Source: Phycomyces nitens
Lineage: Eukaryota > Mucoromycota > Mucoromycetes > Mucorales > Phycomycetaceae
Reading direction: 5' to 3'
Length of the DNA: 64,000 nucleotides
NCBI GenBank assembly: GCA_022702545.1
Contig: JAHRBC010000006.1
Location: forward strand, 3,685,501-3,749,500
A program made the position numbers and the translations under genes. Below are positions 39,711 to 52,197 of the stretch, piece by piece. Each line of letters opens with the position of its first letter. Position 1 is the first letter of the stretch. The notes beneath the pieces are model-generated. The model had not been told where the DNA came from. It saw nothing but the letters and a program-made list of their open reading frames with translations, and did no database searches.

Positions 39711-42700
39711 ATGTCTTCTGCTTCCCAAAACAACACTGCCTGTTACTGTAACAAATGCAATGGTAACCAAGAAGGGTTCTCTATGGTATCCAGATGCAAT
39801 TATCAGCGTCATGCCAAAAGAGCAAGAATTGAAGAGGCTGGACAAACTGAGAGTAGTATGTATTAATTTTATATTTACTGCGCAATAATAACCATTATTC
39901 TTTAATTGAACCTCAGGCACACAAAGTGTCATTATGGATGTTGATGTTGAGGGTAAAAAATATTTATTTGAAAACCAGTTTAAGGGCAATAAACTAATCT
40001 ATTCCATATTTGTAGCAATCCCGATGTTTGAATCTGAATCCATGGAAACAATGGGCGGTCAGGCCAACCTACCTTTTTGGATTCCGTCCCGATGTCTGAC
40101 GATGATTTGGCTGACAATGAGGTCAATGGCGATGACACCGAGATTGCCAATGACAGCGACAATGGCAACAATGAAGAGAGTGATGTCGAGGAGATTGATG
40201 TTGAGGAGTTCAACGGCGAAGGTCAGTATTGAATAACTATCATAAAGAAGCATGCCGAAATTGAGTGTTAATAATTTTCCTTTTTTAAAACAGAACCCTT
40301 TGGTGCTCCTGGTATGCCCGAAAATCCAGTGCATAGGGCTATTGCCATTTTTGTTGTTCTTTTTGCATCCCGTTATGCAGTCAACAAGGGTGCAGTTGTA
40401 TTGATCCAGTTTGTCAATGAGCTCTTGATGGTTTATGGACAAGACTTTCAGCTACCAACAAGTCTTGCTGGTCTTCAGAAGATGACGGGTTTTAACAATA
40501 TCACCAAAGATATCAAACGATTCGTTTCTTGCCCAGATTGCCACCAGATCTACGAAGAATCTATTTCCGTTCCTCCCTTGTGTAGCTCTGTGAAAATAGG
40601 CGCAAACATAACTTGTAACTGTGAGCTGAGAAAGAAGTCGACGTCTGGTGCCATGGTTCCAAAGAAAATCTTTGTGTATCAGTCCGTCAAAGATGCACTC
40701 AAGGTTCTCTTTCTTCGTCCTGGTTTCGAGCAGAAGATCGGCCTCTGGAACGACGAGCTGAAGGTGGCAGACACCATGTGTGACGTTTACGATGGCAAGA
40801 TGTGGAAGGAGTTGAAAGACAGTGATGGTCTTTCATTTGTTGCCCGCCCTCGTTCTCTTCTGTTGACTCTCAACATCGACTGGTTTCAGCCCTTCGATGG
40901 TGTCACCCACTCCTCTGGTGCCATATATTTGGCAATCAACAACTTGCCCAGAGATGAAAGGTTCAAGCCAGAGAACGTCGTCTTGGTTGGGCTAATGCCT
41001 GGACCAAAGGAGCCCAAGTCGTATGAGATCAACAGCTATCTCAAGCCTTTGGTGGATGACCTTGAGCAGTTGTACGTTGGAATGACAATTCCAACCTTTG
41101 AGTATCGATCTGGAGCAACCGTCCGTGCTGCACTCCTAATGGTGGCATGTGATATCCCAGCAGCCAGGAAAACGAGCGGATTCACATCCCACAATAGCAC
41201 CAATGCCTGCTATAAATGCAGTCGTCAATTCAGTCGTCTTGCTGGGACAAGCAGTGTGGACTTTCGTGGTTTCAACTATCTGGAGTGGTCTATTCGTCAT
41301 GGTGTCGAAAACAGGGTGCATGCTGAGGTGTGGAAGAGTGCTAGTACACCCTCAGAAAGGCATCAGCTGGAGATCGAAAATGGTGTTCGATGGTCGCAGC
41401 TGCATCGCCTTGGATACTTTGATCTAGTACGTGGAACGATCATTGATCCCATGCACAATCTCTTTCTGGGCACGGCAAAGAGAATGATGGAAAAGTGGAT
41501 TGCTGGTGGTGATATCAATAGTGGACAACTGAACGACATGCAGCAAATCGCCAAGAAAATGACTCTCCCAGCCTCGTACAGTTCATTGACAGCGAAAATT
41601 AGAAAAGGGTTTTCATTTATGAAAGCTGACGAATGGAAGTCCTGGGTGCTGGCGTACTCTCCCGTCTTGCTGAAAGATGTTCTCAACAATGACAAGTTCA
41701 GAAACTGGATGGACTTTGTCGATGCCTGCCGTCTCCTTGTAAAGCCATCCCTATCATTTGAAGAACTTGACGATGCCCATGACTACCTAGAGAAATTCTG
41801 TCAAAAGTGCGAGCGTCTTTACCCTCCTAGTGTCCTCACCTGCAATATGCATCTGCACCTCCATCTTCGCGAGACCATTCGTGATTTTGGACCAGTGTAT
41901 GGCTATTGGCTCTTTGGGTTCGAGCGATACAATGGTTTGCTAAAGAACGTGAGCACTAACAGAAAGGATAGTTTTGAGGCAACGTATATGAGGAATTTTG
42001 TTGAAGAATCGTACAAGGCCGATTATGTGCAAGCAGTCCTTGGATACTCCAGTAAAATCCCATTCTCTTCTGTATTTGCCAAGCTCGTCTCCTCACCCAC
42101 CCTTTCACCTGCCACTGTACCAGACACCCAACGCCGATTCAACTTGCAGCACTTCTTGGACTCTTCCTTGAATCCAGAGATCTCTGTTAATGGCAATGAA
42201 CCTCTTCCTTCCTCGGCCTTTCCTCTGCAACTTGGAAAGACAACGTCAATGGGGGATGTAGACTATCCTCATTTGTTGAGTTACTACAGAGAGCAATATG
42301 GCATCGCCGAACTCACCAGCTATCAGGAAGCTTCTTCTCGGTTCTCATTTGTAGACGATCAAATAACGAAGTTGAAGTCGATCGATCTACTTGGCCAAGT
42401 CTACCGTGGAGCAAATGGATTAGGCAACCATGGATCCTATATACAGGCGTTATATGTTGGTAGTAATGATCAGACAGTAAACGCATATACCGGCCAGATC
42501 CAATATCTCTTTATTCATAAGTTCACGCCGCCATCAACTAGTACCAACCACTGGACTCGCATGGTTCATGAAAATCAACATGTATTCGCATTTGTTAGAT
42601 GGTTTGCAACAACCTCTAACAGATCGCGTGAGGATGAAGGTGTTGAGGTTTGCAAAAATGAATATTCCATGCCTGATCATAACAGCATCTTGCCAGTACA

Positions 42701-42797
42701 CAGGATTTTGTTAGAAGTTGCCATTGGAGAGCACATCACTCGAACTAATAAGAGAATGATGCTTGTCATCCCTCTTCCAAAAAAAATCTGTGCCTAA
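39711..42797 (+). pseudogene. Element D gene 1: transposase, catalytic exon intact, frameshift in a 5' exon
   Basis: Exon 1 (ATG 39711) encodes CYCNKC...GF...RH. The third exon (from about 40017) starts IPMFESES. It then loses one T in a T run near 40074-40079 relative to E, so the acidic segment SDDDLADNEV is out of frame. The large exon (about 40293-42797) is fully open, with CPDCHQIYEE, DWFQPFDG, LMPGPKEPK, ACDIPAARKTSGF, CYKCSRQF, DPMHNLFLGTAKRM and FGPVYGYWLF. A product could still be made from an internal ATG at 40314. The zinc finger would then be lost. Confidence 0.85.
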
Positions 42798-42925
42798 TAT
42801 AAAATAAAAAATATCTTCTTCTTTTAAAGATAACCAAAATTAAGGCACCAAAAATATACTTTATATATATTGACGGTATTACGTTCTTGGGGAAGTGGGT
42901 GAGAAAATATAAACAACAACTTTAT

Positions 42926-42978
42926 TTATACATCGTTTCTAAAAGCCCACTGTGGGAGGCGGGAAACCACGTCATTTG
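42926..42978 (-). pseudogene. Element D gene 2, last codons (3' of E)
   Basis: This encodes the end of the conserved C-terminus (LPQWAFRNDV, then TAA at 42926-42928). With E and one TTG/CAA copy removed it joins 62079 in frame, giving a C-terminus like those of E, G and I. Confidence 0.85.
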
Positions 42979-43220
42979 CACTGGAAAAACCCCTCGATTT
43001 CACCTAGTATAAATGGTGCAGATGGGTACTAGAAACATAGAGCTTTTTTTCATCTCAGACATTATTTTTTTTAAAAATAAAAAGTATAATTTTGATGCAT
43101 CCTATTGGTTTGGGCAAAGGATCAAAGAACAATAGCCTTTTTCTTGTCTATAAAATGACAGCAAATAAAAATATGTAGCACTTGTTTCCTTTTTTATCTC
43201 ACAATCAAATAATATAAAAT

Positions 43221-43682
43221 ATGTCTTCTATTTCCGCACAAAACACTACTGCCTGTTACTGCAACAAATGCAGCAATAACCAGCAAGGATTCACTATTGT
43301 ATCCAAGCGCACTTACCAACGCCATAGTAAGAGAGCAAGAACTGAAGAAACTGGCGAATTTGAGAGCAGTATGTATACTAGTATTAATTTTCATTTACTG
43401 CGCAATAATAACTTGTATTTTTCAATTGAACTCAGGCACACAAAGTGATATGATGGATTTGGACGTTGAGGGTAAAATATATTTATTTGAAAACCAGTGC
43501 AGAGTAATAAACTAATCTAACCCATATTTGCAGCAATGCCGATTATTGAATCCGAATCCGTGGCAGTTGACAGTCAGCCCAGCTTACCTTTTGGGGATTA
43601 TGACCAAATGGTTGATGCCAATCAACTTGACAATGAGGTCAATGGCGATGGTGCCGAAATCACCAACGACTCTGACAATGAC
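43221..43682 (+). pseudogene. Element E gene 1, 5' exons (before F)
   Basis: Exon 1 43221-43368 encodes the zinc-finger motif. The second exon (about 43436-43471) and the start of the acidic exon (43534 on) follow with consistent GT-AG junctions and frame. F interrupts the run of Asp codons at 43683. The remainder is at 49853. Confidence 0.88.
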
Positions 43683-43934
43683 CACTGCAAAAATACCCCC
43701 GATTCCCATATGTGTATTTGATACAGTAGGTATAGGATATAAAGGTCAATTTTCTAGCTCAGGCCCTTTTTTGTGAGTTCAGAGAGAAAAAATATTTTTG
43801 ATGGATTTTATTGGGTGTAGGTGATTGTGTAGCATGACAAAAATAATTATTAAACTCAAAGTATATCAAATAAACTGTACCTGAATATATCTTCTTTACT
43901 GTTAAACCAAAACATTTCAATTATTTATTAAACA

Positions 43935-46900
43935 ATGGCTCCTATCCGTAAATCTACAAGAACAAAAGAATGCAGATGTTCTATTTGCAAGAACAAAGAG
44001 GGTGGATTTGATTTTCTCACAGCTCAAACATTTAAGCGTCATATGCTTAAAGAAGATGCCAAAAACAGTTTTTTCGGTGGTAGATGTAAGATATATTTTA
44101 TATTTTAATTTGAAAATTATTTAATTAATAATAAATACGTTTTTGAATTAAATAGTAATGGAAATTGTTGATACTGAAGAGCAATACTTTGAGGCCGTAG
44201 ACAATGTAGAGGCCATGGATTTTGAGTCTGGTGGTAAGGATTTCTTAAAATTTTATTGTTTTTTTATTAAATTAATTTTTATTACACCTGGGCAGACTTG
44301 GAAAACGCCGTTGAAGAATATGAGGGGGTACAAGAACCTATTAGAAACCTACCTCTCTCTGAGTCTGATGCCATTTTTGGTGCAGAGGATGAATGTAGCT
44401 CAGTTGGTGACTCTGACTCTGACTCTGACAGTGAAAGTGAAGACGAGATGAATGATGATGAAGGTCTGTATAGTATCTGAGCTGATAATCGCTCTATCTA
44501 TATAAATATTATATATTAATATGCTTTTTTTTGATTAATATGTTTCTAGAATTCAACTCAGAATTGAGTTTAATTCACGGCTTTATAGTCAAGGCTCTTG
44601 CCCTGTTTATTTCCTTTTACGTAGTCAATGAAGGCGCGATTATCTTGATTGCAATCGTGAACAAGATCTTGGATTTTTTTGGCAATTCTTTCCGAGTCCC
44701 ATCAAGTGTCTCTGGTCTCAAAAGCATGGCAGGAATGGATACATTGACAAAGGGCATCAAGAAGTATGTTGCATGTGGTGAATGTCACAGCATTTATGAG
44801 AATGATAGTGCACCTCTTTTCTGTACCTTTGACAAGTTTGAAAACAACGCCTTGTGTGGCCATGGCTTGTTCAAGTCCAATTCGTCATCTGTCCCAAAGA
44901 AGTCATATGTGTACCAATCTGTCAAACACTCTCTGCAGATTCTCTTTTCTCGGCCTGATTTTGAATCACAGATCAACTCTTGGAATCGTGGTCCCAAGGT
45001 GGAAAAGACTATGTTTGACGTATATGATGGTGCTATGTGGAACAGTCTCAAAGACATCAATGGTGACCTCTTTGTTGATGACAGCCGCTCTATAATGTTG
45101 ACACTGAATATTGACTGGTTCCAGCCATTCGATGGTGTGTCATATTCGTGTGGTGCCATTTACTTCGCTGTCAACAACCTTCCTCGCAATATCAGATTCA
45201 AAAAGGAAAATGTCATCCTTGTTGGGTTAATGCCTGGACCTAAAGAAGCAAAGACGTCTGAAATCAACCACTATCTCAAGCCTCTTGTTGACGAATTAGA
45301 AGAATTGTACCTGGGTATCACTATCAAGACCAACAAATGCCCATCTGGAGTGAGAATCCGTGCTGCTCTCTTTGTTGTTGCTTGTGACATCCCTGCTGCA
45401 CGAAAAGTATGTGGGTTCACATCTCATACAAGCACGAACGCCTGTCACAAATGCAATCGTCAATTCACTCGTTTAGCTGGCACAAGCTCTGTTGATTATT
45501 CTGGATTTGACTTCTCAAAGTGGCTCCTTCGCACTAGAGATGATAATCGTAAGGATGCTGAGGTCTGGAGAAATGCAGCCACTCAAGCTGAGAGGCAGCG
45601 CCTTGAAGTTGCCAGTGGTGTTCGCTGGTCCGAACTGCATCGTCTCCAGTACTTTGACGTTGTCCGCTGCACGATCATTGATCCAATGCATAATCTTTTC
45701 TTAGGCACTGCCAAGAGGATGATGGAGAGATGGGTTGCAGATGGAGTAATCAACGATAAGAGTCTTGTTGCCATGCAGAAGATGGTAGAGAAGATGGTGT
45801 TGCCAGCAGACTACACAGCTTTGAAGACGAAGATTGGGAAGGGGTTCCCCTTCATGAAGGCAGACGAGTGGAAGTCGTGGTGCTTGGTGTACTCTCCCGT
45901 GGTGTTGAAGAACGTTCTGCCGCCACAAAAGTTCAAGAACTGGATGTTCTTTGTAAATGCCTGTCGTTTTCTGACCAAGCCAAGTATTTCTGAAGATGAC
46001 ATTGAAGATGCACATCGCAATCTGGAGCAGTTTGGCAAAGGTTGTGAGCAACTATATGAGCCTGACCTCCTCTCTCCCAACATGCACCTCCATCTTCACC
46101 TTCGGGAAACCGTTCTGGACTTTGGTCCGGTTTATGGCTACTGGCTCTTTGGTTTCGAGAGGTACAATAGTATACTCAAGAATATCAACACCAACAGGAA
46201 AAGTGGATTCGAGGCCACATACATGAGAAGCTTTGTTGAGGATACACGAAAGGCAGATTTTGTTCGTGGTTTTCTGAGCACAGCAAATGGATATGATCTG
46301 TCAGATGTTTTCAGCAAGTTTACCAGTGGGCCAGATACTACTCTCATGCAAACACTTTCGCATTGTTTCCCTACCTTTTCGTTGCCTGAGTTTGTGAAAT
46401 ATGCTGAAGACCCATCACTAACAGTGCATGGTAATGAGCCTTTGCCACCATCTACACTGCCATTAAAGAAGAAGCCTATGAGTATGATGAGTAGGGCAAA
46501 ATACGACTGCCTAGTGGAATATTACCAGGTTGCCTACCATGACAGGTCCATTAAAGGCTGTAATGACACCATGGCTTCCTCTGCTTTCGTCAATGACTGG
46601 ATCGAAATGCTCAAGTCCGTCAGTATTCTAGGCCAGACGTTCAAAGGAAAAAATGGTAGAAATCAAAAAGGATCATACATCCAAGCACTGTTTATTGAGG
46701 AAAAGACCGAGGCAGTGTATGCGTATGTTGGAGAGATTCAGTATCTATTTGTTCACGCATTTAGCCCTGCTGTTTCTTCTTCACATCGCGGAAATGCCTA
46801 TAACAGTCAACACACCTTTGCTTTTGTGAACTGGTTCAAAACTACGTCAGACACCACCAGAGAGGCTGAAGGCATTGAGATTCACAAGGACGAATTCTCG

Positions 46901-47029
46901 GCTCTTGACTTTCAAAGCATTCTTCCTGTCCATCGGATTCTCCTGCCTGTTGCAATTGTGGATTATAAATCTAGTAGTAACATTAACAAAAAACTAGTTA
47001 TCCCTTTGCCTAGGAAGGTTTTTGCCTAA
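43935..47029 (+). CDS. Element F gene 1: CACTA-type transposase, 958 aa, intact
   Basis: Exons 43935-44085, 44156-44233, 44296-44463 and 44550-47029 total 2877 nt in one frame. Residues 12-37 form the zinc-finger-like CRCSIC...GF...RH. Residues about 75-130 are strongly acidic (DSDSDSDSESEDE). The large exon begins with two hydrophobic helices. It continues with CGECHSIYE, DWFQPFDG, LMPGPKEAK, ACDIPAARKVCGF, CHKCNRQF, DPMHNLFLGTAKRM and FGPVYGYWLF. The conserved Asp-containing blocks fit the RNase-H-fold DDE core of Tnp2-like transposases, but exact catalytic residues are inferred. Convergent with gene 2 (95 bp apart). Predicted to act in the nucleus on CACTG termini. Confidence 0.93.
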
Positions 47030-47124
47030 ATATATTTATCTTATCTCTCTTGTTTTTAATCATAATTTTATAGGTTGTTTTGCAAATCATGTGTTTAAAA
47101 AGTAAAAAAGACAAAAACAAAGAT

Positions 47125-48356
47125 TTATTCATTTTTGAATGTCCAGACAGGCAAATTCAAAGTCAGGTGACTTGGGGCAGGAATCTCCTTGACTGATGTT
47201 TGCCATCTGGGCATTCTTGTCTTTGTCTTTGGTCCAGACCGTTTCAGGTCATCCTCTCTTGAAAAACGGTCAATGACCTCCAGAAGCCGGTTCAACTATA
47301 TTAAATTTATCAGTCTTTTATCATCACTCAGCACATCACTCTATGAAATATAAATTACCTCATCGCTTCTCCAGCTGGGACGAGCAACATGGAGAACACG
47401 CATGGTGATACCAGGCGCAACGTCTTCCATGCCCGACTCACCATCAGACATCACATCCTTTTGGAGGACATGGAGATAGGCCATCTCCTCAGAGTTTTCA
47501 GGCTTATGGCCCATCTCCTCGTCAATTGCCCTCCAGTGACGCTTGTAGACCGCCACCCTGCGCAAGTGGATCTAGAAAAATTTTCAGATTAAATCAAAAA
47601 TATCATATTGTCTTTATACTAACCTCGACGAGCCTGCTGTTGACCCGAACCTTTTTCTTCTTTGCAATAGACTGCTCTTCAGTCATCTTTGCAACGCGAT
47701 GGTAGTACTTATAGTTATTTTTTAGTTTTTGCACTACCATGCCAGGCCAAAAACCAGCAGCACGAGGCTGTGAGAGAATGTAGTCTCTCATGTAGTTAAT
47801 GACCCTGACATTGTCTGGGTGGTCAATCCTCTCATCCTTATTCCATTTCTGCTTGCCTTCGTTCTCAGCAATCAGAGCAGGATCTTCGGAGTCAAGGTCT
47901 TTCTTCCACATCTTATTCTCAATAAGTTCCTGGATATAATTTGTGAGAAAATATTTTTTTACAAAACAATAATACTATTCATACCAAGACAATTGCGCGC
48001 ATATCACTGGGACTAATTGAGCTGGAGGGGCCAACGGAAGGAACCATTCCAACGGAACCAGCTTGGCCAAGAGGGAGCTGGCTCTGGACACCACTGGCAT
48101 GGGCTTCCATGAGTGTACTCATGGTCTTGTTGGTCTTGCCAGCGATGTCGTAGACCATTCCCATTCTGGACTTGAGGAACCTCAAGTCTTCAAGGATAGC
48201 GGCCATTTCTGTCCTGCCTTGGCTACTTCCCTCACCAGTACTGGGAGATCTAGGCATAATCTCACGCTGGCTGATACGACCAGCAACAACACGGTCAATT
48301 GGAGCAGCTGGATTTGCTCTGGCTTTGCGTCCTGAGTTTGCTTGGTTTGGGGACAT
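47125..48356 (-). CDS. Element F gene 2: accessory protein, four exons, intact
   Basis: Exon 1 (48356-47985, 372 nt, phase 0) has a low-complexity start, then a helical stretch with EMAAILEDLRFLKSRMGMVY. Exon 2 carries RVINYMRDYILSQ and a basic KKKKVRVNSRLVE end. Exon 3 holds RVAVYKRHWRAIDEEMG, MSDGESG and RPSWRSDE. Exon 4 ends NLPVWTFKNE with TAA at 47125-47127. The same block order as in G (350 aa) and I supports one family. Role unknown. The TnpA-like DNA-binding partner idea rests on its position and charge pattern only. Confidence 0.78.
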
Positions 48357-48773
48357 TTTCTAAATAAATATTTTTAAAATAAAATAATAATCATACATAC
48401 ATTAATATATTTTTATTATATATATCCTTGAATATATAGACTTACATAATAAGCTGTAGTAGTGGGTGTAGTGTCAGGTAAGAACAATAGTATTACTTGT
48501 CAAAAAAACTATATTTATATATTGAAAAAAAGTATATTTTCGGAGTACAGCAAAATAAAATGAATTTGTGGACACACAGTTTTCATAATCCCATTATTCT
48601 CATAATTTATTAGGGCTTATTATAATCTAAAAATGTGTGTGGATTCTTTTTTCCTGATTTTCCCTTTTTCTCTTTCTTTTTTCTTTTTACTTTCTTTATA
48701 CTCTCTGGTAAGTACTTGAAAATTTTTCACGCAATTAAAAACAACCTTTAACATTTTTTCAATTATCCAAAAG

Positions 48774-49015
48774 ATGTCCTATAGTCACTTTTATTCATGC
48801 TTACACAAGAAAAAGGTAAATAGGCGCACTATTTTTTATTGCTGTTGCTAATCAGTAATCTTCATCTTGTAGATTCAAAAACAACTCCTTTCAATCGCAA
48901 TGGCCAAAGATGACAATGATGAAGTTGAATGGAGGGAATGTACTTGGTATGTTTGAATATTTTATCACTATTAATACTAATATATTCTGTCTTTACTATC
49001 AGCTCTTTATATTAA
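48774..49015 (+). CDS. Element F gene 3: 42-aa protein from three micro-exons
   Basis: Exons 48774-48815, 48873-48946 and 49003-49015 (42, 74 and 13 nt) join through GT-AG introns of 57 and 56 nt into 43 codons including TAA. The product starts MSYSHFYSCLHKKK and has an acidic middle (AKDDNDEVEWRE). A pyrimidine-rich leader with a possible 5' UTR intron (GGTAAG near 48708) precedes it. It is divergent from gene 2 by about 420 bp, as in H, E and G. No similarity to the other gene 3 products was visible. Confidence 0.45.
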
Positions 49016-49852
49016 ACAAAATTGCCGCGTTTTAACAAAGACATGGAATACCCAACAAACCAGTTTGTCTTGATAAGTAATCAGTCATTCCTATTACTTT
49101 TCTAACAGAAAATATAGATATCTTTTCTATTACGCGTACACATTTTTTGATGGCTATATCATTATCTATCATGAAATACTGTTTGGTACGCCTGAAAATT
49201 CGCTCTCAAGATATGGACCATCTACTCTATTCTGTCAACCACTTCAGCCATTCAAAGCAGTAGTTAAAGAGTCGGCCATGCTCTCGACCCATGTTTTAAA
49301 AAGGTAAACATAAGTATACCGTGAATATAGCTATAGCCATGAATCTAGACCAAATTACTAGGCTGTATATTATGAGAAAAAATTTTATCAATAAAAACAT
49401 ATTCGTAAACTATTTGCCATAATCTATTATAAAGAAGAATATAATAAATTACCAATTGAAAGTATTCAAAGCCTCAAAAATATTAAACAGCCAATAAATA
49501 CATGTCTGGTGGAAGATAGTTGAATGGATAGACAAGGGAAAGTAATGAAAGTTGAATCTTGATCTGTCAAAAATAGATCTTATTATTGACCTTGAAATAA
49601 TAATTCATGTAACGTTATACTGAAAAGAGATAAAATATACACTTTCAGTTACAGTTCTGTACCTCCTTGAGGTTAATGAGCCGACATGCCCAAAACTAGA
49701 GCATTATATCTGCCGAATTACTGCAACATCTCATATGACTCGTCATTCATATCTGGAGGTTAATATTTCTATTTAATTCTAGGATTTTTTATTTATTTGC
49801 CTCGGGATTTCACTTACTATCACGTCTGGGAATCGTACATTTTTTTGCAGTG
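49016..49852. other. Right terminal region of F
   Basis: About 840 bp, AT-rich, with no supported gene. It may hold further gene 3 exons or its 3' UTR. The last 27 bases form the inverted terminal repeat. Confidence 0.45.
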
Positions 49853-51116
49853 GACAGTGATGATGAAGCCGATGTCGAGGAGATTGAGGTCGAGGAGTTT
49901 GATAGTGAAGGTCAGTATTGAATAGCTATAATACAAAAGCAAGCAAAAATTGAGTGTTAATAATTTTCCTTTTTAAATAATAGACCCTTTTGCTACTCCT
50001 GGTATGCCCGAAAACCCAGTGCACAGAGCAATTGCCATTTTCGTTGTTCTGTTTGCATCCCGTTATGTGGTCGATAAGGGTGCTGTTGTCTTGATTGAGT
50101 TCATCAACAAACTCTTGACGATTTACGGACAGGACTTCCAATTGCCCTCAAGCCTTTCTGGTCTCCAAAGCATGACGGGTTTCACTGCCTTGACCAAGGG
50201 TGTAAAGAGATTCGTTGTGTGCCAGGATTGCCACACGGTGTATGAGGAAGCTGGGTCTGCTCCACTTCGGTGCGATTCTGCTAAGCTCGGTTCCCAATCT
50301 GTATGTGGTTGTCAATTGATGAAGCAATCGTCATCTGGTGTTTTGGTTGCCAAGAGATCGTACGTCTATCAGTCCGTCAAGCAGGCGTTGAGAGTCCTTT
50401 TCCTCCGCCCGGATTTTGAGACCAAGATTCGTCACTGGAACCAGGAGCTAAAAGTTGTAGACACCATGTGCGATATCTACGATGGTGCAATGTGGAAGGG
50501 TCTCCAGGACATGGGTGGTGTTTCGTTCGTTGCAGATCCACGTTCTTTGATGCTGACACTGAACATTGACTGGTTCCAGCCCTTTGATGGAATCAGCTAT
50601 TCTTGTGGTGCCATCTATCTTGTAATCAATAATTTGCCTAGGGAGGAAAGGTTCAAGGCCGAAAATACTATTCTCGTCGGTCTGATGCCTGGACCCAAGG
50701 AGCCAAAGACAGATGAGATCAACAGTTATCTCAAGCCGTTGGTCGATGAACTGGAGCAGTTGTTTGTTGGAATAAGGATCCCGACCTACGAGTGCCCGTC
50801 TGGTGTCAATGTCCGTGCTGCATTGTTGATGGTGGCGTGCGATATCCCAGCTGCAAGGAAGACGAGTGGGTTTACGGCACACAACAGCACCAATGCATGC
50901 TACAAGTGCAATCGTCAGTTCTCTCGTTTGGAGGGGTCAAACCAGGTGGATTTCCGTGGATTTGACTATTCACAATGGTCTCTTCGGACATCAGTTGACA
51001 ACAGACACCATGCAACACTTTGGAAAGATGCCCAGACGATTTCCGAAAGGCATGGACTTGAAGTTGAGAATGGTGTACGATGGTCAGAGCTTCACCGCCT
51101 CCAGTATCTTGATCTT
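49853..51116 (+). pseudogene. Element E gene 1, middle segment (between F and G)
   Basis: This resumes the acidic exon (DEADVEEIEVEEFDSEG), crosses the last intron, and enters the catalytic exon at DPFATPGMPENPVHR. It includes CQDCHTVYEE, DWFQPFDG, LMPGPKEPK, ACDIPAARKTSGF and CYKCNRQF. Unlike H, codon 50124-50126 is TAC. G interrupts at 51117 after LHRLQYLD. Continuation at 57677. Confidence 0.92.
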
Positions 51117-51461
51117 CACTGGAAAAAGTATACGATTTTATGGTGGAGAAATATCTGTAGTATTAAAGTACCATCATCGATTTATTGTTATTTCAATCTA
51201 TATTTCTCCACCATACAAATATGAATGATACTATAGGGAATGACGCCTGGTCTATCAGAGAAATAGGTCTTTAGTTCCGCTTGAAAAACCTTTGATACCC
51301 CCCAACTTTTCTGTTATTAAAGAGGTCTAGTTTATTTTATATTTCGTGTCGAGTAAGCCTATTATTTATTGTATTTTGTGCCATATAAAGCTAATCGCAA
51401 TATCGCGATTTACAATCTATTCATATCCTTTACTTTTAACCTCAGTAACTCATCTCTTTAG

Positions 51462-51598
51462 GCTGAAAAGCAAAGGGAAATAGTGTCTTTAGACTGAAAA
51501 TCAAAGGGAAATAATGTCTTTAGACTGAAAAGCAAAGGGAAATAATGTCTTTTAGACTGAAAAGCAAAGGGAAATAATGTCTTTTAGACTGAAAAGCA
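51462..51598. repeat. Tandem 31-32-bp repeat near the left end of G
   Basis: Just over four copies of a CTGAAAAGCAAAGGGAAATA unit with a GTCTTTTAGA tail, 345 bp from the terminus. Subterminal repeats in En/Spm-type elements bind the accessory protein, so this could be such a site. That role is inferred. Confidence 0.85.
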
Positions 51599-51922
51599 CC
51601 ATATCATACGTTTACATACAAGCCTCATTTGTTGATTTTTAAAAAATAAATTGTTTTTTATTTATTTTTTATTTATTTAATATATATATTTCTAGATGAA
51701 TGCTCTAATCATATAATAATAATATATATGCTATTTCTAGAGTATTGTTTGATATTTTGCATCTAGCAAGACCAACAAGTTCCTACCTGATAGATATTGG
51801 GTACTGTCTTGGAGAAGAATGGTGCTATTTAATAGTAATAGGAGCAAAGATTAATTAAATAATCGTAGTGGATCAAATTATTTGCTGTTGTACTTACAAT
51901 GTTGATATCGTGAGTAGATGGA

Positions 51923-52197
51923 CTACTTGATAGATTCATGAGAATATCTCAGCATATTAGCTGTCAGTTGAGATTGTCTAAGAATTGTAAAGTTATTAGT
52001 ATTCTAGATATTCATATATACTATATTATCAGCGGTTTTCTTACCTGTGTGATTGTTTGTTCAGGCATGCGGATGAGATTCTTAATATATCTAATAGAGA
52101 ATAGAACATAGTTATATATGTATAAGTAAAGAGATATATATAATTTGTAATAATATAATAGCTTACCATGATGTTTGATTACAAGATTGAGTGACAT
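51923..52197 (-). CDS. Element G gene 3: 43-aa protein from three micro-exons
   Basis: Exons 52197-52167, 52090-52045 and 51977-51923 (31, 46 and 55 nt) are separated by GT-AG introns of 76 and 67 nt. They form 44 codons including TAG in one frame. The product starts MSLNLVIKHHDILRIS. Upstream, an exon ending at about 52377 and an intron with TTTACAG acceptor (about 52316) suggest a spliced 5' UTR. It is divergent from gene 2 with about 500 bp between the ATGs. Sequence is unrelated to other gene 3 products as far as I can see. Confidence 0.45.

Larger units (their letters stand above)
43683..49852 (+). mobile_element. Element F: intact CACTG element in E gene 1
   Basis: The ends are CACTGCAAAAATACCCCCG and, inverted, CACTGCAAAAAAATGTACG. 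Duplication GAC lies at 43680-43682 and 49853-49855. Length 6170 bp. It carries genes 1, 2 and 3 with no visible disruption, so it could be autonomous. Confidence 0.95.

Noticed and set aside
51462..51598. CRISPR-like array
   Set aside because: The 32-bp units are directly contiguous with no variable spacers, and the DNA is eukaryotic.
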